A stretch of 64,000 nucleotides of DNA from Runella zeae DSM 19591 (GCF_000423565.1 NZ_AUIF01000017.1:62001-126000); one strand, 5' to 3'. Positions 27,128 to 37,618 are shown, numbered from the stretch's first letter. The notes: a model not told the origin generated them from the letters alone. Numbers and translations: made by a program.

Positions 27128-27833
27128 GGAATTTAGAGATTTCCTATCGAACGGCTATTTGGAACCCGTCAAACTGCCCAGTGGAGAGCCGATGATTATC
27201 AATGATGTTCAGTACTATTGGCCTACCGAACAGGGGGCAAACTTGGCTATTGCTAGGTTTCATGCAATTACAGATTTGGCTCGCACACATGAAGCTTTTC
27301 GTGTATCTGAGAATCAAGTGCAAACCAGACAAAAGCTTGTTCAAGACCTAACACGTCGCGCACTACTCACATTAACCAGTGACCCCGAAACCGCTCTGGA
27401 TTGTATTCAAGAAATTCAGCGCTTGAATGAAGCAGAAATTCAGCGTGCGAAATTCGGTAAAGACATTGTGCAAGTTTTTGAGGTAGCAGCGATTTGGATT
27501 ATAAGCGAAGATGAGTCTCCCGGACGTATAGTGCCTGAAAAGCATAGAAAGAAAATTGAGACTTGGACGCAATATCCTGATTTGTATGCTTTTTTTTTGA
27601 ATATGCCAGTAAACGCGCTTTATCCCTTGTCTCTGCACTTCGATCAAGACACCCTGACTTCTTCGGCGAATATAGCAACCAAAGAGCTCTTGGACTTGAT
27701 GAAGACCTTAACGAACATAGAGAGCTTTGGCTTCAAGAGCGAAACGATACCCTATATCGCTTCACGCGCGGAGATATTGCGAAACGTAATTACCTCAACC
27801 TCTCAACAGTCGAGCGATACTTTGAAGAGTTAG
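27120..27833 (+). CDS. Putative tail assembly chaperone, zero-frame product
   Basis: 237 residues from the ATG at 27120. Helical, soluble (ARTHEAFRVSENQVQTRQKLVQDLTRRALLTL, about 43-75). It is two genes ahead of the tape measure gene, the place of the lambda G/GT chaperones. A run of nine T at 27590-27598 (codons GCT TTT TTT TTG) forms a -1 slippery site, and a 98-codon frame without start codons opens in the -1 frame there. The zero-frame tail after the run (about 78 residues) could be the alternative product or a chance open frame. Confidence 0.6.
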   Translation: MNKEFRDFLSNGYLEPVKLPSGEPMIINDVQYYWPTEQGANLAIARFHAITDLARTHEAFRVSENQVQTRQKLVQDLTRRALLTLTSDPETALDCIQEIQRLNEAEIQRAKFGKDIVQVFEVAAIWIISEDESPGRIVPEKHRKKIETWTQYPDLYAFFLNMPVNALYPLSLHFDQDTLTSSANIATKELLDLMKTLTNIESFGFKSETIPYIASRAEILRNVITSTSQQSSDTLKS

Positions 27834-27874
27834 ATATAATTGTAAGGAATGAATTTAAACACCATACAGACTAA
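27581..27874 (+). CDS. -1 frame extension of the tail chaperone gene (likely programmed frameshift)
   Basis: In the -1 frame there is a stop at 27578-27580, then an open frame to the TAA at 27872-27874. It has no ATG, GTG or TTG, so it can only be reached by frameshift or after a sequence error. The encoded protein is charged and helical (DEDLNEHRELWLQERNDTLY, then DIAKRNYLNLSTVERYFEEL). Its stop overlaps the start of the next gene as TAATG, the kind of junction seen between real genes here. The fused product would be about 250 residues. Confidence 0.6.
   Translation, partial: FVCFFFEYASKRALSLVSALRSRHPDFFGEYSNQRALGLDEDLNEHRELWLQERNDTLYRFTRGDIAKRNYLNLSTVERYFEELDIIVRNEFKHHTD
27590..27598 (+). 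promoter_or_regulatory. Slippery T9 run (candidate -1 frameshift site)
   Basis: In the zero frame the run reads T TTT TTT followed by TTG, which satisfies the X XXY YYZ rule. It lies 10 bases after the last -1 frame stop. Confidence 0.55.
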
Positions 27875-28185
27875 TGCAAAAAATTTCTAAACCTCTCGAT
27901 TATGACCTACTTCAACAGTATTTACTTCAAGTTCGCTTTGCAGACGGCCGTCTTACCGATGCCACTCTTGAAGATTTTTTGGACGATTTACTCTGTCAGT
28001 ATCATACCTTTTTATTTCAAGAGGCCAATTTTTGGCAAATCTTCACACAAGATGCCGTTCGTTTCGTGACCGCTCATCGAGAAGAGTCTCGTGATGATGT
28101 GATGTGTTATTTGAAGTCTATGTCATTCAGGCTCAAAAACAAGTCGGTTGTCTTGAAGGCCAAAGAAAGAGAGTTAGCGCCTTAA
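27874..28185 (+). CDS. Small phage protein before the tape measure gene
   Basis: 103 residues, soluble, helical (LEDFLDDLLCQYHTFLFQEANFW). Its start overlaps the stop of the -1 frame extension by one base (TAATG). Family not recognised. The location just upstream of the tape measure gene suggests a role in tail assembly. Confidence 0.6.
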   Translation: MQKISKPLDYDLLQQYLLQVRFADGRLTDATLEDFLDDLLCQYHTFLFQEANFWQIFTQDAVRFVTAHREESRDDVMCYLKSMSFRLKNKSVVLKAKERELAP

Positions 28186-28213
28186 TAAGTATCTACAAAC
28201 AGCCTATACAGCC

Positions 28214-31200
28214 ATGGAAACAACAAATAAGTTGGTGCAATTTAAGTTTGCTGCCGACTCGGAGATGGGTGTCGTGATTAGCCAATTCGAGCGCCTTATT
28301 GCCCTAACAAAAGAGGGAACTACAATCTCTGGACAACACACGAAAGCTATTCAGGAGGGGGCCAAGGTGATTGTACAAAGTTTGGGTACTATCACACAAT
28401 CTCAACAACAAACCAACGCAGCCATAACCCAAACAGTTGCCGCCGTCAACCAGCAAACGCAGGCAATTCGTCAGGGGACCGCACAACAAACACAGGCCAT
28501 CAACCAAGTAAGCTCTTCGGTGGGTGTTCTTGGTAACAGCTTAAATGATGCAAAAAATTTAATCACAGGAGCTTTTGCACTTCATGAGATAAAGCAATTT
28601 GGGTTGGGGGTGATTGATGCTAAGTCAAAGATTGATGTTTTTCGTCTGGGGTTGACACAGATGCTTCAGTCGCAAAAGGACGTGTCTGAGTTATTTCCCA
28701 AATTACTTGAACTGGCCAAGGCTACCCCATTTCAAGTAGAAGGCTTGATGCAGACGACAATTCGCTTAAAGGCTATGGGGGTGGCCACAGAAGAATTAAT
28801 ACCAACCCTTGTAACCCTAGGAAATGCCGCTTCGGTGATTGGAACCGAAAAATTGCCACTCGTGGCAAAGGCGTATACGGATGTTATGAACAAGGGCAAA
28901 TTGATGAAACAAGAGATCAACCAATTTGCTGAAAATGGAATCCCAATCTATGATTTATTGGCCGTTTCCATGGGAAAAACCAGGGCGGAGATTATTAAGC
29001 TTGCAGAAGACCACAAACTAGCCTTTTCGGATATTAAAAAGGCCCTTGAGGATGCCTCGTCGGAAGGTGGTAGGTATTACAATATGATGAATATTCAGGC
29101 ACAGACCCTAGCTGGTAGAGTTTCCAACCTGAAAGATGCATATTTTATTGCAAAGGCAACGATAGGGGATTTCTTTGAGGGTACTATTTCCAAGGGCATA
29201 GATTTTACTCAGAAGCTTATAAAAGAAACCATAGGGTCGTCTGACGCACTTAATCGCACCTTAAATATTGTTAAATCGGCAGTGGCGGCGTGGACTACAT
29301 ATACCACAATTGTAAATCTAGCCCAAATTAGGACTACCGCACTCTCGGTTGCGGTTGCTGCAAAGGAGGTTGTTATGAAGGCAGCACAAATAGTTGCTGG
29401 AACGTACAACATTGCCATGCAAGCCCTAAACAATGTAATCAGCGTAAATTACAACGTTACAACCGCTTCTACCGCAGCCGCGCGCACTTTCTGGGCAACG
29501 CTTGCAAGCAATCCGCTTGGTCTTGTCATTGCGGCCGTAGGGGTTGCGACATCTGCGTATTACGCCTATAAAGCCGCAGCTACGGAGACTGCAACTAGCA
29601 TCATGGAGCTTGCTAGGGAAAATAACAAGGAGATAGGGCAGTTGGAAGTGAAGAAACAAGCAATACTCCAAGCAGTTCTTGCAACTACGGCAATGAAGGA
29701 AGGAACGGAAGGCTATAAAAAATCTCTCGACACACTTATTAAAACCTACCCTGAGTACTTTGGCGAACTTAATAAGGAAGAGGCCAATAACAAGCGTATC
29801 TGGCAGATATACAGACAAGTAAACAGCGAGCTAGAGCGTAAAATTAGACTGATGACGCTTGAAGCTGTGCAGCAAGAAACGCAGAAAAAGGCCGTGGAAG
29901 TTGGGCAGGAGTTGTATAAAGTTCAGACACAACTCGTTGCGTTAGGGCTAAAAGGTATTGACGTCTACGATAAGACAAATATCGCCCTACAATTGCAAAA
30001 TGAGTATCGAAAAGCGAACCAAGCGTCAATTGGCACAGATGTTCAGCAGTCAAGTCAGCAGATTGAACTTTTGAAAAAAGCGAACACTCTTAATGGGGAT
30101 TATAACAAACTTATCTCCGACACAAACAAGGCTCTGCTCCAAACAAATACAGTTAGAAACGACGCCTATCGTCAAGAAATCGCGCGCTTGGACGGACTTC
30201 TAAAGGCAAATAAAATCACCAAGGAACAGTATGTTGAGCTTGAGCGTAAAGCACAAGAAGAGATACTGAATATCGTCGCAAAATCCAAGCAGGAAGAACT
30301 AAATATCGCTGACGATGGCAACAAAAAGAAGAAGGCAAAAGCAGTGCTTACCGCCAAGGAGATAGCGGTGCTGACAAAGGAAATTCAGCAGGATTCCTTC
30401 AAAGACCAGATTGCGCTCATTGACGCTCAAATGAAACTTGATATTGAAAGGGCGAATCACGTCAAGAAATCAAGGGCAGAGGTTGAAAAAGAGGTGATTC
30501 GTATCGTTGAGGCTGCGGAAGCTGAAAAGGCCGCGCTCCGTAAGAAGTATTCCGACATGATGCTTGCCTCGACAAAAGAGACCGACACCGATGTTGCAAT
30601 CAGCTCCAAAGAGCTTGCTGAGATACTCAAGTTCGACATGAAGGAGGTTGAGAAGGAGAAGAAAAAGACTGAGGCGGAGAAGAGAAAGGAGAATAAGCAG
30701 ACTCAGCAGGAATGGGAGCAGTATCAACGCGACATTCAGCGCATCACCAAAGAAACAGCAAAAGTCGAACAGGATGCGAGACGCGACGGCGTTCGCATGG
30801 CTATGGATTATCTTGCCGCGCAGGGTGGCGTATTTGGCGAACTTGGCCGCGTCGCTCGAAAAGCTTTCGACGACATTGATCTCATAAACGGAAAAACGGT
30901 AGATAGCTACGCAAAAACCCTGAAAGCGGCACAGGAAAACGCCGAAAGTACGGCTAGTATTTTCGGCGCCGGCAGTGAGCAATATAACCAGTCGCGCGTA
31001 CAGGTTGCAGAAGCAAACAAGAACTTGACAGAGGCACAGGCTGCAATGGGAAAAGCAAAAGCCGGACTCATCATGATGGTTGCCGAGGTGATTGAGGGTT
31101 TGAAAAATATGTATTTTCAGGGCGTCATTGAAACAAACAAAGCGGTTGTTGATTCGATGCTCAGGACTAGAGATATTTTAAAAACCTACTACAACGACAT

Positions 31201-33424
31201 TCTCACAGCTAATCGAGAGAACCTAAAAGCGGAGCTTGAAGCTTTCAGGGGTACCCACGAAGAAAAAATCCGCATGATTCGCGAGTTCTACACTGAACAA
31301 AAGAGGCTCTCCGAAAACAGGGATGCGATAGATAACCAAATCACCTTCAATGCTCGTATGCTCGAAATCAACACGGAGACAACGAGTAAAATATCATCAG
31401 CGTGGGATTTGTCCAAAGGCCCATTGGGTCCTCAGCAGCTGTTCAAAGTGTTGATGACGTGGAAGGAGCATAACGCCCAAATGGAAGCTGCCGAGTTACA
31501 GCGCGATGCTCGTGCGCAGCAATTGCGTCAACAGCGCATTCAAGAAGAGGTAGACGCGGCTCGTCAGATTAGGGATGCAAATATAGAAGCTATTCGGGAG
31601 CGTGCGGAAGCTGAACGTGATGCACTTGAAAAGCGTATTGACGAAATCCAGAAAGCTGCTGATGCCGAAGAAAAAATACTAAAAGACTCTATTGAATCAT
31701 CAAAAGATGATTACAGAAAACAAGTTGACATAGTAAAACAAGCCTATAGCGACCAAGTTGATGCACTTAAAGAGAAGCACCGTTTGGAGCGAGACTCTTA
31801 TAACGAACAAGTAGATGCAATAAAAGACGCTTATTCAAAGGAGCTTGATGCTCTTAGAGAAAAACAAAGTGCTGAAAAAACCGCACTGCAAGAGCTTTAC
31901 GACTTCAAGCGCTCTCAACTAGAGCAAACCACAGCAGACGAAACCGAAGCCATTACAATAGTGGATAGACTTCGCAATGAAGCAGTTGAAAGGTACAGGG
32001 TTGATGAAGTTGCCAGACTAACTGCTACGCGCGATAGAATACTTGCAACGCTCACCGATGAATCTGAACGAGCCACTGTTACGGCAGAATACAACAGGCA
32101 AATACAGGCAGTTCATGACGAAGTAGAGCAAGCAAAGTTAGATAAAAGTAAAGGGGTTTTGCTTGCAACAAAACAGCTTCGCCAAGAAGAAAAAGACGAG
32201 TCAACAAGGTTAAAAAATGAAGAGAAAACCGAACTTGAGCGTCTTGATGATGAATATCAAGCAAAATTCAAGGAGCTTGCAGCCGAGCGCGATGCAAAAC
32301 TGGAAGAAATGTCTCTAGCTAACAAGGAGCGCGAAAAAGAACAAAAAGCCGAACTTGCCAAACTTGAAGAAGAGCATGATGCCAAGCTAAAGAAAATGAG
32401 CGAGGATCAATATGCTCGTGAACAGTTTTTGCAAAAGCAAATAACTCAACTAGAAACCGATACAGCAACAAAAATCCAAATCCTAAAACAGGAGATAGCC
32501 AACAAGGACAAGCAGGCAAAGGATGCGATGACGTTTGAAAATCAAAAGTATCGCGACTTTGTCATTCAAGCCAACAAAGATATGCTTGAGTCTCAAAAAG
32601 CAATGTACATCGCACAATTACAGGCCGAAATTGCAATGCTAAAAGGCAAGAAAAACATTTTCAACTCGGGGAGGATTAATTCTGCGATTGGAGATTTAGA
32701 ACAAGCTATTAGGGATATTGAGGGGGCAGGTTCTGGGGCGCAAGGACTAGGAGATTTCTTCACTGAAAAGATTAAAAATATCGTAATTGGAGAGCGCAAA
32801 GCCGCCAAAACACCGTTTAATTCAGAAACCTTAGCTCCTGTCACCGAAGCCTACGACCGCGATGGAAATTTGATTCAACTTACCTATGTCGATGAAGATA
32901 GGGAATTTATCGCTTATGACAAAAACAAAAATGCGTTCAAAATCCGCAATGCCACCGGTTTTGTCGAAAAAACGGGCGAAACCTTTTTCAAAGGTACGAA
33001 CTACTTGGATTTAGGTGGAAACCCTAGTGGTGTTGATACCATACCAGCTATAGTAGGAGGTAGCAAGCTCGTTCATTTGGATGAAGGAGAGCGCATTTTG
33101 TCTCGCGAGGATAATGAAAAAATAGGTGGAAAGTCGGTTTCCAATCAGACGGTTGTGGAGGGATTCAAGGTGTTTGAGACGCTTTCAAAAAACTTTTCTA
33201 TGGTGGATTTTAGCTCATTGGCGTCTGTAAAGCTGTCTATGCCTAAAAACATTAAACCCAAAGATGACCATGTAGATAAAAGACTTTTAGAAGAGATGAG
33301 AGCAATTAGACAGGAGCTTGCCAATGGCTTGGTCAAAATAAATATCGACTCTGATGCCGTTAGCGTAGAGCGGGTCTCTGGCCAATTGACTCAAAAATAT
33401 TACAACCAGTTTAAAAACAGTTAA
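28214..33424 (+). CDS. Tail tape measure protein
   Basis: 1736 residues. Residues about 150-330 are the conserved tape measure domain (LGNAASVIGTEKLPLVAKAY, ENGIPIYDLLAVSMGK, QTLAGRVSNLKDAYF). A hydrophobic stretch lies at about 424-453 (ASNPLGLVIAAVGVATSAYY). From about 500 to 1500 it is mostly coiled coil, including two 29-residue repeats (1167-1195 and 1196-1224, YxxQVDxxKxAYS). The C terminus is globular (GGNPSGVDTIPAIVGGSKLVHLDEGERILS, a motif common at tape measure ends). Its length sets the tail length; 1736 residues imply a long non-contractile tail. No lytic transglycosylase or peptidase motif was seen. Confidence 0.88.
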   Translation: METTNKLVQFKFAADSEMGVVISQFERLIALTKEGTTISGQHTKAIQEGAKVIVQSLGTITQSQQQTNAAITQTVAAVNQQTQAIRQGTAQQTQAINQVSSSVGVLGNSLNDAKNLITGAFALHEIKQFGLGVIDAKSKIDVFRLGLTQMLQSQKDVSELFPKLLELAKATPFQVEGLMQTTIRLKAMGVATEELIPTLVTLGNAASVIGTEKLPLVAKAYTDVMNKGKLMKQEINQFAENGIPIYDLLAVSMGKTRAEIIKLAEDHKLAFSDIKKALEDASSEGGRYYNMMNIQAQTLAGRVSNLKDAYFIAKATIGDFFEGTISKGIDFTQKLIKETIGSSDALNRTLNIVKSAVAAWTTYTTIVNLAQIRTTALSVAVAAKEVVMKAAQIVAGTYNIAMQALNNVISVNYNVTTASTAAARTFWATLASNPLGLVIAAVGVATSAYYAYKAAATETATSIMELARENNKEIGQLEVKKQAILQAVLATTAMKEGTEGYKKSLDTLIKTYPEYFGELNKEEANNKRIWQIYRQVNSELERKIRLMTLEAVQQETQKKAVEVGQELYKVQTQLVALGLKGIDVYDKTNIALQLQNEYRKANQASIGTDVQQSSQQIELLKKANTLNGDYNKLISDTNKALLQTNTVRNDAYRQEIARLDGLLKANKITKEQYVELERKAQEEILNIVAKSKQEELNIADDGNKKKKAKAVLTAKEIAVLTKEIQQDSFKDQIALIDAQMKLDIERANHVKKSRAEVEKEVIRIVEAAEAEKAALRKKYSDMMLASTKETDTDVAISSKELAEILKFDMKEVEKEKKKTEAEKRKENKQTQQEWEQYQRDIQRITKETAKVEQDARRDGVRMAMDYLAAQGGVFGELGRVARKAFDDIDLINGKTVDSYAKTLKAAQENAESTASIFGAGSEQYNQSRVQVAEANKNLTEAQAAMGKAKAGLIMMVAEVIEGLKNMYFQGVIETNKAVVDSMLRTRDILKTYYNDILTANRENLKAELEAFRGTHEEKIRMIREFYTEQKRLSENRDAIDNQITFNARMLEINTETTSKISSAWDLSKGPLGPQQLFKVLMTWKEHNAQMEAAELQRDARAQQLRQQRIQEEVDAARQIRDANIEAIRERAEAERDALEKRIDEIQKAADAEEKILKDSIESSKDDYRKQVDIVKQAYSDQVDALKEKHRLERDSYNEQVDAIKDAYSKELDALREKQSAEKTALQELYDFKRSQLEQTTADETEAITIVDRLRNEAVERYRVDEVARLTATRDRILATLTDESERATVTAEYNRQIQAVHDEVEQAKLDKSKGVLLATKQLRQEEKDESTRLKNEEKTELERLDDEYQAKFKELAAERDAKLEEMSLANKEREKEQKAELAKLEEEHDAKLKKMSEDQYAREQFLQKQITQLETDTATKIQILKQEIANKDKQAKDAMTFENQKYRDFVIQANKDMLESQKAMYIAQLQAEIAMLKGKKNIFNSGRINSAIGDLEQAIRDIEGAGSGAQGLGDFFTEKIKNIVIGERKAAKTPFNSETLAPVTEAYDRDGNLIQLTYVDEDREFIAYDKNKNAFKIRNATGFVEKTGETFFKGTNYLDLGGNPSGVDTIPAIVGGSKLVHLDEGERILSREDNEKIGGKSVSNQTVVEGFKVFETLSKNFSMVDFSSLASVKLSMPKNIKPKDDHVDKRLLEEMRAIRQELANGLVKINIDSDAVSVERVSGQLTQKYYNQFKNS

Positions 33425-33425
33425 C

Positions 33426-35258
33426 ATGGAATATTATTTAAATGGAACCAGAATCAAGGAGCCGGGTGGTATGGCCGGGTTTTATCTTGAAAAGCAATAT
33501 TCTAATTTTTTTGAGGGATTTGTTAGGCGAAGCATTGGTCATGCGCGTGTACAAGGAGTTGGTAATATTTCATTTGATGAGCCGCTTGCTGTTTTATTGC
33601 TGGATAATGCGAGAAAACAATCAATTCTTGACGAGGATGTTATTTTTGAGATGCGAGACAAGGGACAGGTGGTCAGTAGAGCTAACATTGATTTTGCTAC
33701 ATTCTCAAAAAACAAGAATGTGCGCCAAGTGGGTGTGATTGACAAACTTGGAGATATTTTAGAGATTCAAGTGGCGGAGGAGATTTCTATTCTTCCTTTT
33801 CGTAAAATAAGAATTCCGGCCACTACACTTGCATCAAGAGTGTCTTGGAAAATAGACGCAGACGGTAGTTTTGCGATTATAGAAAAGCGGAACCAATCTC
33901 AATACATAAACCACAATATCCCCTTTAAGCTTGATAGCAAAGAAACGTTGGCCAACGGCTCAGTGTACTCTATAACCTCTGATAGTTCTATTTTGTATTC
34001 AAACACTACTTCACAGCAAAAAAGTGTAGAGATAGAGTGTTTCATAAGTTTTTTTGCCCAAACCAACACTCCAACAACATGCATATCTGCACTGTATTTG
34101 GCGGATAAAAATGGGCTTTTGGTTCGTAAGATTGCGGATGTTGTCTATGATATAGATTCTGAAATGAAAGAGTTTACTGGTGGTGTAAGTCAAAAGTTAC
34201 AAATTAATCCAGACTGTTCTATCCTTTTGAAAATGGAGAGCACGAACAGTGTAGATAGCCACACCTTTAAATATAAAACAGAATCCTACTTTCGATTGTC
34301 GGACGATGATGTGTCAGACAGTGAAGTATGGTGCCTAAGTGCCTATGACGCAATGAGCGCTCTTTTAACTAAAATTGATAGCAACTTAACACTCACACCG
34401 TCTTCAAAGGCTTTTTTAGAAGCCTCTGGATTGTATTTTACTAATGGATTCAACCTAAGAGGCTTTAAAAAACCAATCTCTACCTCTTTACAAGTGATTT
34501 TCAATGATTTAAAGGTTCTAACCAACGCAACACTCAATCTACTAGAAACCAATCAGGTTTCGGTGGAGGGGTATAAAAAAAACTCAGCAACCACATTTAT
34601 TAAAGATATATATAGCATTGAGTACCAGCCCGATATGGGCTCTATATATAATGAGATTAAGGTTGGGTACAAAAACTTTGAATCATCATCTGCTAGCGGC
34701 AATTTAGAAAAGAACTCCCTATTGACGTATCACACCAAAGTAAAAAGAGGCAGGGCGGGGCTTGAGTTGATTTGCAATTCAATTGCTAGTTCTAAGAGTA
34801 TAGAAAGTATTCGTCGTATTAGATTTGACCAACAGATTACACCATCGTCTGACATTTCAACAGACGGAAAGTTGTTTGTTATTAGTGCCAAAGCCGGGGT
34901 TGCCACTATAAAGGGAGATCAACTTAATGGTAATTTACTGCCAGAAACAATACTATTTGGGCACCAAGAAAAATGGAGTCACCTTGCTCCGCTCACACTT
35001 ACAAACTCCACAAGCTCCTATTATGATAGTAGGATTGGAGAAAACACAAAACCCACTCAAGGTGCAGAATACAACGGGGATGTGGCGATTATTGCGGCGA
35101 ATATAACAACCAGAGAGTTTTCGCAACTTTCTAAGTGTATTATATTTCACGACGGCCCCAACGAGATTATTGCAAGAGTTACAAATGCTAGTCACCGACC
35201 CTTTCGTCGCGAATCCGGTTACAACACTATAATAACTGCCAAAGTACAACAGTCATGA
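33426..35258 (+). CDS. Putative distal tail / baseplate protein
   Basis: 610 residues, beta-rich, no signal peptide. It follows the tape measure gene by one base, where distal tail (Dit-like) or tail-associated proteins are encoded. The N terminus (MEYYLNGTRIKEPGGMAGFYLEKQYSNFFEGF) and a later YSIEYQPDMGSIYNEIKVGYKNFE part are not from a family I can name. It overlaps the next gene by four bases. Confidence 0.6.
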   Translation: MEYYLNGTRIKEPGGMAGFYLEKQYSNFFEGFVRRSIGHARVQGVGNISFDEPLAVLLLDNARKQSILDEDVIFEMRDKGQVVSRANIDFATFSKNKNVRQVGVIDKLGDILEIQVAEEISILPFRKIRIPATTLASRVSWKIDADGSFAIIEKRNQSQYINHNIPFKLDSKETLANGSVYSITSDSSILYSNTTSQQKSVEIECFISFFAQTNTPTTCISALYLADKNGLLVRKIADVVYDIDSEMKEFTGGVSQKLQINPDCSILLKMESTNSVDSHTFKYKTESYFRLSDDDVSDSEVWCLSAYDAMSALLTKIDSNLTLTPSSKAFLEASGLYFTNGFNLRGFKKPISTSLQVIFNDLKVLTNATLNLLETNQVSVEGYKKNSATTFIKDIYSIEYQPDMGSIYNEIKVGYKNFESSSASGNLEKNSLLTYHTKVKRGRAGLELICNSIASSKSIESIRRIRFDQQITPSSDISTDGKLFVISAKAGVATIKGDQLNGNLLPETILFGHQEKWSHLAPLTLTNSTSSYYDSRIGENTKPTQGAEYNGDVAIIAANITTREFSQLSKCIIFHDGPNEIIARVTNASHRPFRRESGYNTIITAKVQQS

Positions 35259-37618
35259 AATTTCAAAACTTTCTTCGCTTTCGCGCATTAGGCGAACAGC
35301 CCACAAATTTATACACATCAAAAGTTGACAGTTTTATAAAAACTGTGCAAGGGGAAAGGTATTGTGCTTTAGTGCCGCGCTCAGACCTTTATGGTAGAGA
35401 AATAGAAGATGTTGCCGTTGTGTTGTGTGAACAAAGCAACGGCAATGGATACAGCCCCATTGTACCAAACGAACTAGAGCCAACCGCTAGTCAGATTGCG
35501 GGCGAAATTAAGCCTCAGCGCTCAGAAGCCTATACACTACTTCGTTTTCTTGTGGGCGAAATCCCAAATGGAGAGATGAGGTATTTTGCTGTAAGTAGAA
35601 AAAATGGACAAAAAGTATTTGGGACGTTTGAATCTAATGCGACATCTAAAACCGAACTTCTTGGTCAGATAAAATCTCATTTTGAGTCTTTGTCTTCAGC
35701 ACCGGTAAGGGTAGAATTAAAAGGCAGTGTTTTAGAGGTTCGCATTTATCATACTAACTTTTTCTACTTGGCAGACGAAGAGTTGCAGATCGAGCTTGGA
35801 AAGTCTTTTTATAATAAAAACAATCCAACTTTGGGTTATAGTCTTATTGAAAGCAATGTTTCAATTCCTGAAATGATAGAATATGAAATAGTTGTGTCTC
35901 AATCAATTTCCGAGGGAAATATCTTTTATTTAGGCAGTAAATTATATACAGCAAAACTAGGAGATAATTCAGAGGATATACTACTAAACCTCACAGGAGG
36001 GGAAATTACAATAACAAGGCCAAGTTCAGAAACAATAATATGTGCGGCTCAGAAAGGCAGTAGGAGTATTCAAAATAGCGAGACCGCAAATGCTTATAGT
36101 GTCTACCAAGCAACAGAAGGAGGATGGGACTTCTATAGAATTAATGTCACTAGCTTTGTTGAAGGGAATTACATTGAAATATCCGGAGCGGGAGCGACAA
36201 CTATTCGTTACACAGTTGCCACAGGAGACACAAGAAGTATTATTGAAGCGGTTTTAAATCCAGCCGATTATAGCGGTAGATTTCGCGTAACATCTGGCGC
36301 TTCGGTGAGTATAATTGTTTTGTCTGGAAAAAGGACAATTGGAAACACAAACGCACCAAGTATAACCCTTAAAAAAAAGGCAATATATCCTGCAAAAAAC
36401 GTAGACAAATACCAAGTAATTGTAGGAGGCGATATTCAAGCAAATAATATCTTTACTTTGGGAGATAACGTGTATGTTGCTACAGAAGAAGATACAGACG
36501 CTAGTGTCGCCAACGGTTTAGGTTACCCAGCGCCTGTTTTTGTAGTTTCGGTAGATACAGGAACCCACCTAATAGCATACGCAAAACCCGGGTTAGAGCC
36601 AGGACTAGAAAAAGTATTGGATATATCTATTATTGAGGGACCAATCGTTAGAAAATCTAGTCAGATAGTACTTAATTTCTATATAGAAGGCTCTCAAAAA
36701 GATTACGTACTTGGGCTTTTGGATAAAACCAACAATGAAATTTTTGCAATATCCAACACACTTAGACACTATTCTGTAGTGCCAAACAATACCATTTTGC
36801 TTGAAGTGTCAGACTATGGTCAAGTGTATTGTTATGATTATGCCGAAGATTCGTTATACCAGTCTATTCGGATTCCAGCAGCTCTTTCTATGCCAATAAA
36901 TAGCATTGAAGAGCAGAGTGTTACAATGCTTGATGGAAGTGTGCAAAAGGGAAATACTAGATTGTTTCAAAAACAATCCCTTGTAACGAGGCAGATTTCA
37001 TCCGAACATGCATTAGCACTGGCCTATTGGCTACAACACAGATATGTGGTGATAGACAGAATTGCCTATTTAGCAAGCGGAGGCTATAGGGATATGCCCG
37101 TAAGTTTGATTATGCAGTCAAAACAGGTAAAATGCGATTTATTAGTTCAAGGTCATGCAACTAACTATGAAAACTTTTTTGAGTTCTCTAATCAACAACT
37201 TTATGGTAAAATTGTCGTCAATCGCCCATCGTATGGAGCAAAATTGTTTCTTACTAATGGATTTGAAATATCGACACTGATAGACGGGGAGCAGTCATTC
37301 AAAGTAGGGGAGTATAATTTAGAAATATATACAGAATCCTCTATGGTAGAGGTACTCATTTTTTCAGATGGTCTTTTTTTGACGAAATGCCTAATTCCAG
37401 CCTATTCACGAGGTTTTCTTAGAGATGAATTAATTCGCGTCAATTCAAATATGATGATAGTTTTTGATATTATCAAAATAACAAATAATATTGTAGTTGA
37501 AACAGTTGATACAACAACTTATCTACTTCCTGAAGAAATTCAGTATATGAATGAGTACAGACAAAATACTGACGAAATATCCTTCAACAGCGACTTTAGT
37601 GAGGATTTTGCCAACTAG
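35255..37618 (+). CDS. Putative tail tip / fibre-attachment protein
   Basis: 787 residues, beta-rich throughout, rich in Ser, Asn, Ile and Tyr, no signal peptide. Paired stretches such as EYEIVVSQSISEGNIFYLGS and KYQVIVGGDIQANNIFTLGD (about 210 and 388) look like repeats of one domain. The start overlaps the previous gene by four bases. By position it is a tail tip component or the attachment point of fibres. No family is recognised. Confidence 0.55.
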   Translation: MKFQNFLRFRALGEQPTNLYTSKVDSFIKTVQGERYCALVPRSDLYGREIEDVAVVLCEQSNGNGYSPIVPNELEPTASQIAGEIKPQRSEAYTLLRFLVGEIPNGEMRYFAVSRKNGQKVFGTFESNATSKTELLGQIKSHFESLSSAPVRVELKGSVLEVRIYHTNFFYLADEELQIELGKSFYNKNNPTLGYSLIESNVSIPEMIEYEIVVSQSISEGNIFYLGSKLYTAKLGDNSEDILLNLTGGEITITRPSSETIICAAQKGSRSIQNSETANAYSVYQATEGGWDFYRINVTSFVEGNYIEISGAGATTIRYTVATGDTRSIIEAVLNPADYSGRFRVTSGASVSIIVLSGKRTIGNTNAPSITLKKKAIYPAKNVDKYQVIVGGDIQANNIFTLGDNVYVATEEDTDASVANGLGYPAPVFVVSVDTGTHLIAYAKPGLEPGLEKVLDISIIEGPIVRKSSQIVLNFYIEGSQKDYVLGLLDKTNNEIFAISNTLRHYSVVPNNTILLEVSDYGQVYCYDYAEDSLYQSIRIPAALSMPINSIEEQSVTMLDGSVQKGNTRLFQKQSLVTRQISSEHALALAYWLQHRYVVIDRIAYLASGGYRDMPVSLIMQSKQVKCDLLVQGHATNYENFFEFSNQQLYGKIVVNRPSYGAKLFLTNGFEISTLIDGEQSFKVGEYNLEIYTESSMVEVLIFSDGLFLTKCLIPAYSRGFLRDELIRVNSNMMIVFDIIKITNNIVVETVDTTTYLLPEEIQYMNEYRQNTDEISFNSDFSEDFAN

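Noticed and set aside
37456-37474. Palindrome resembling the phage operator
   Set aside because: It lies inside a coding region without promoter boxes; probably chance.
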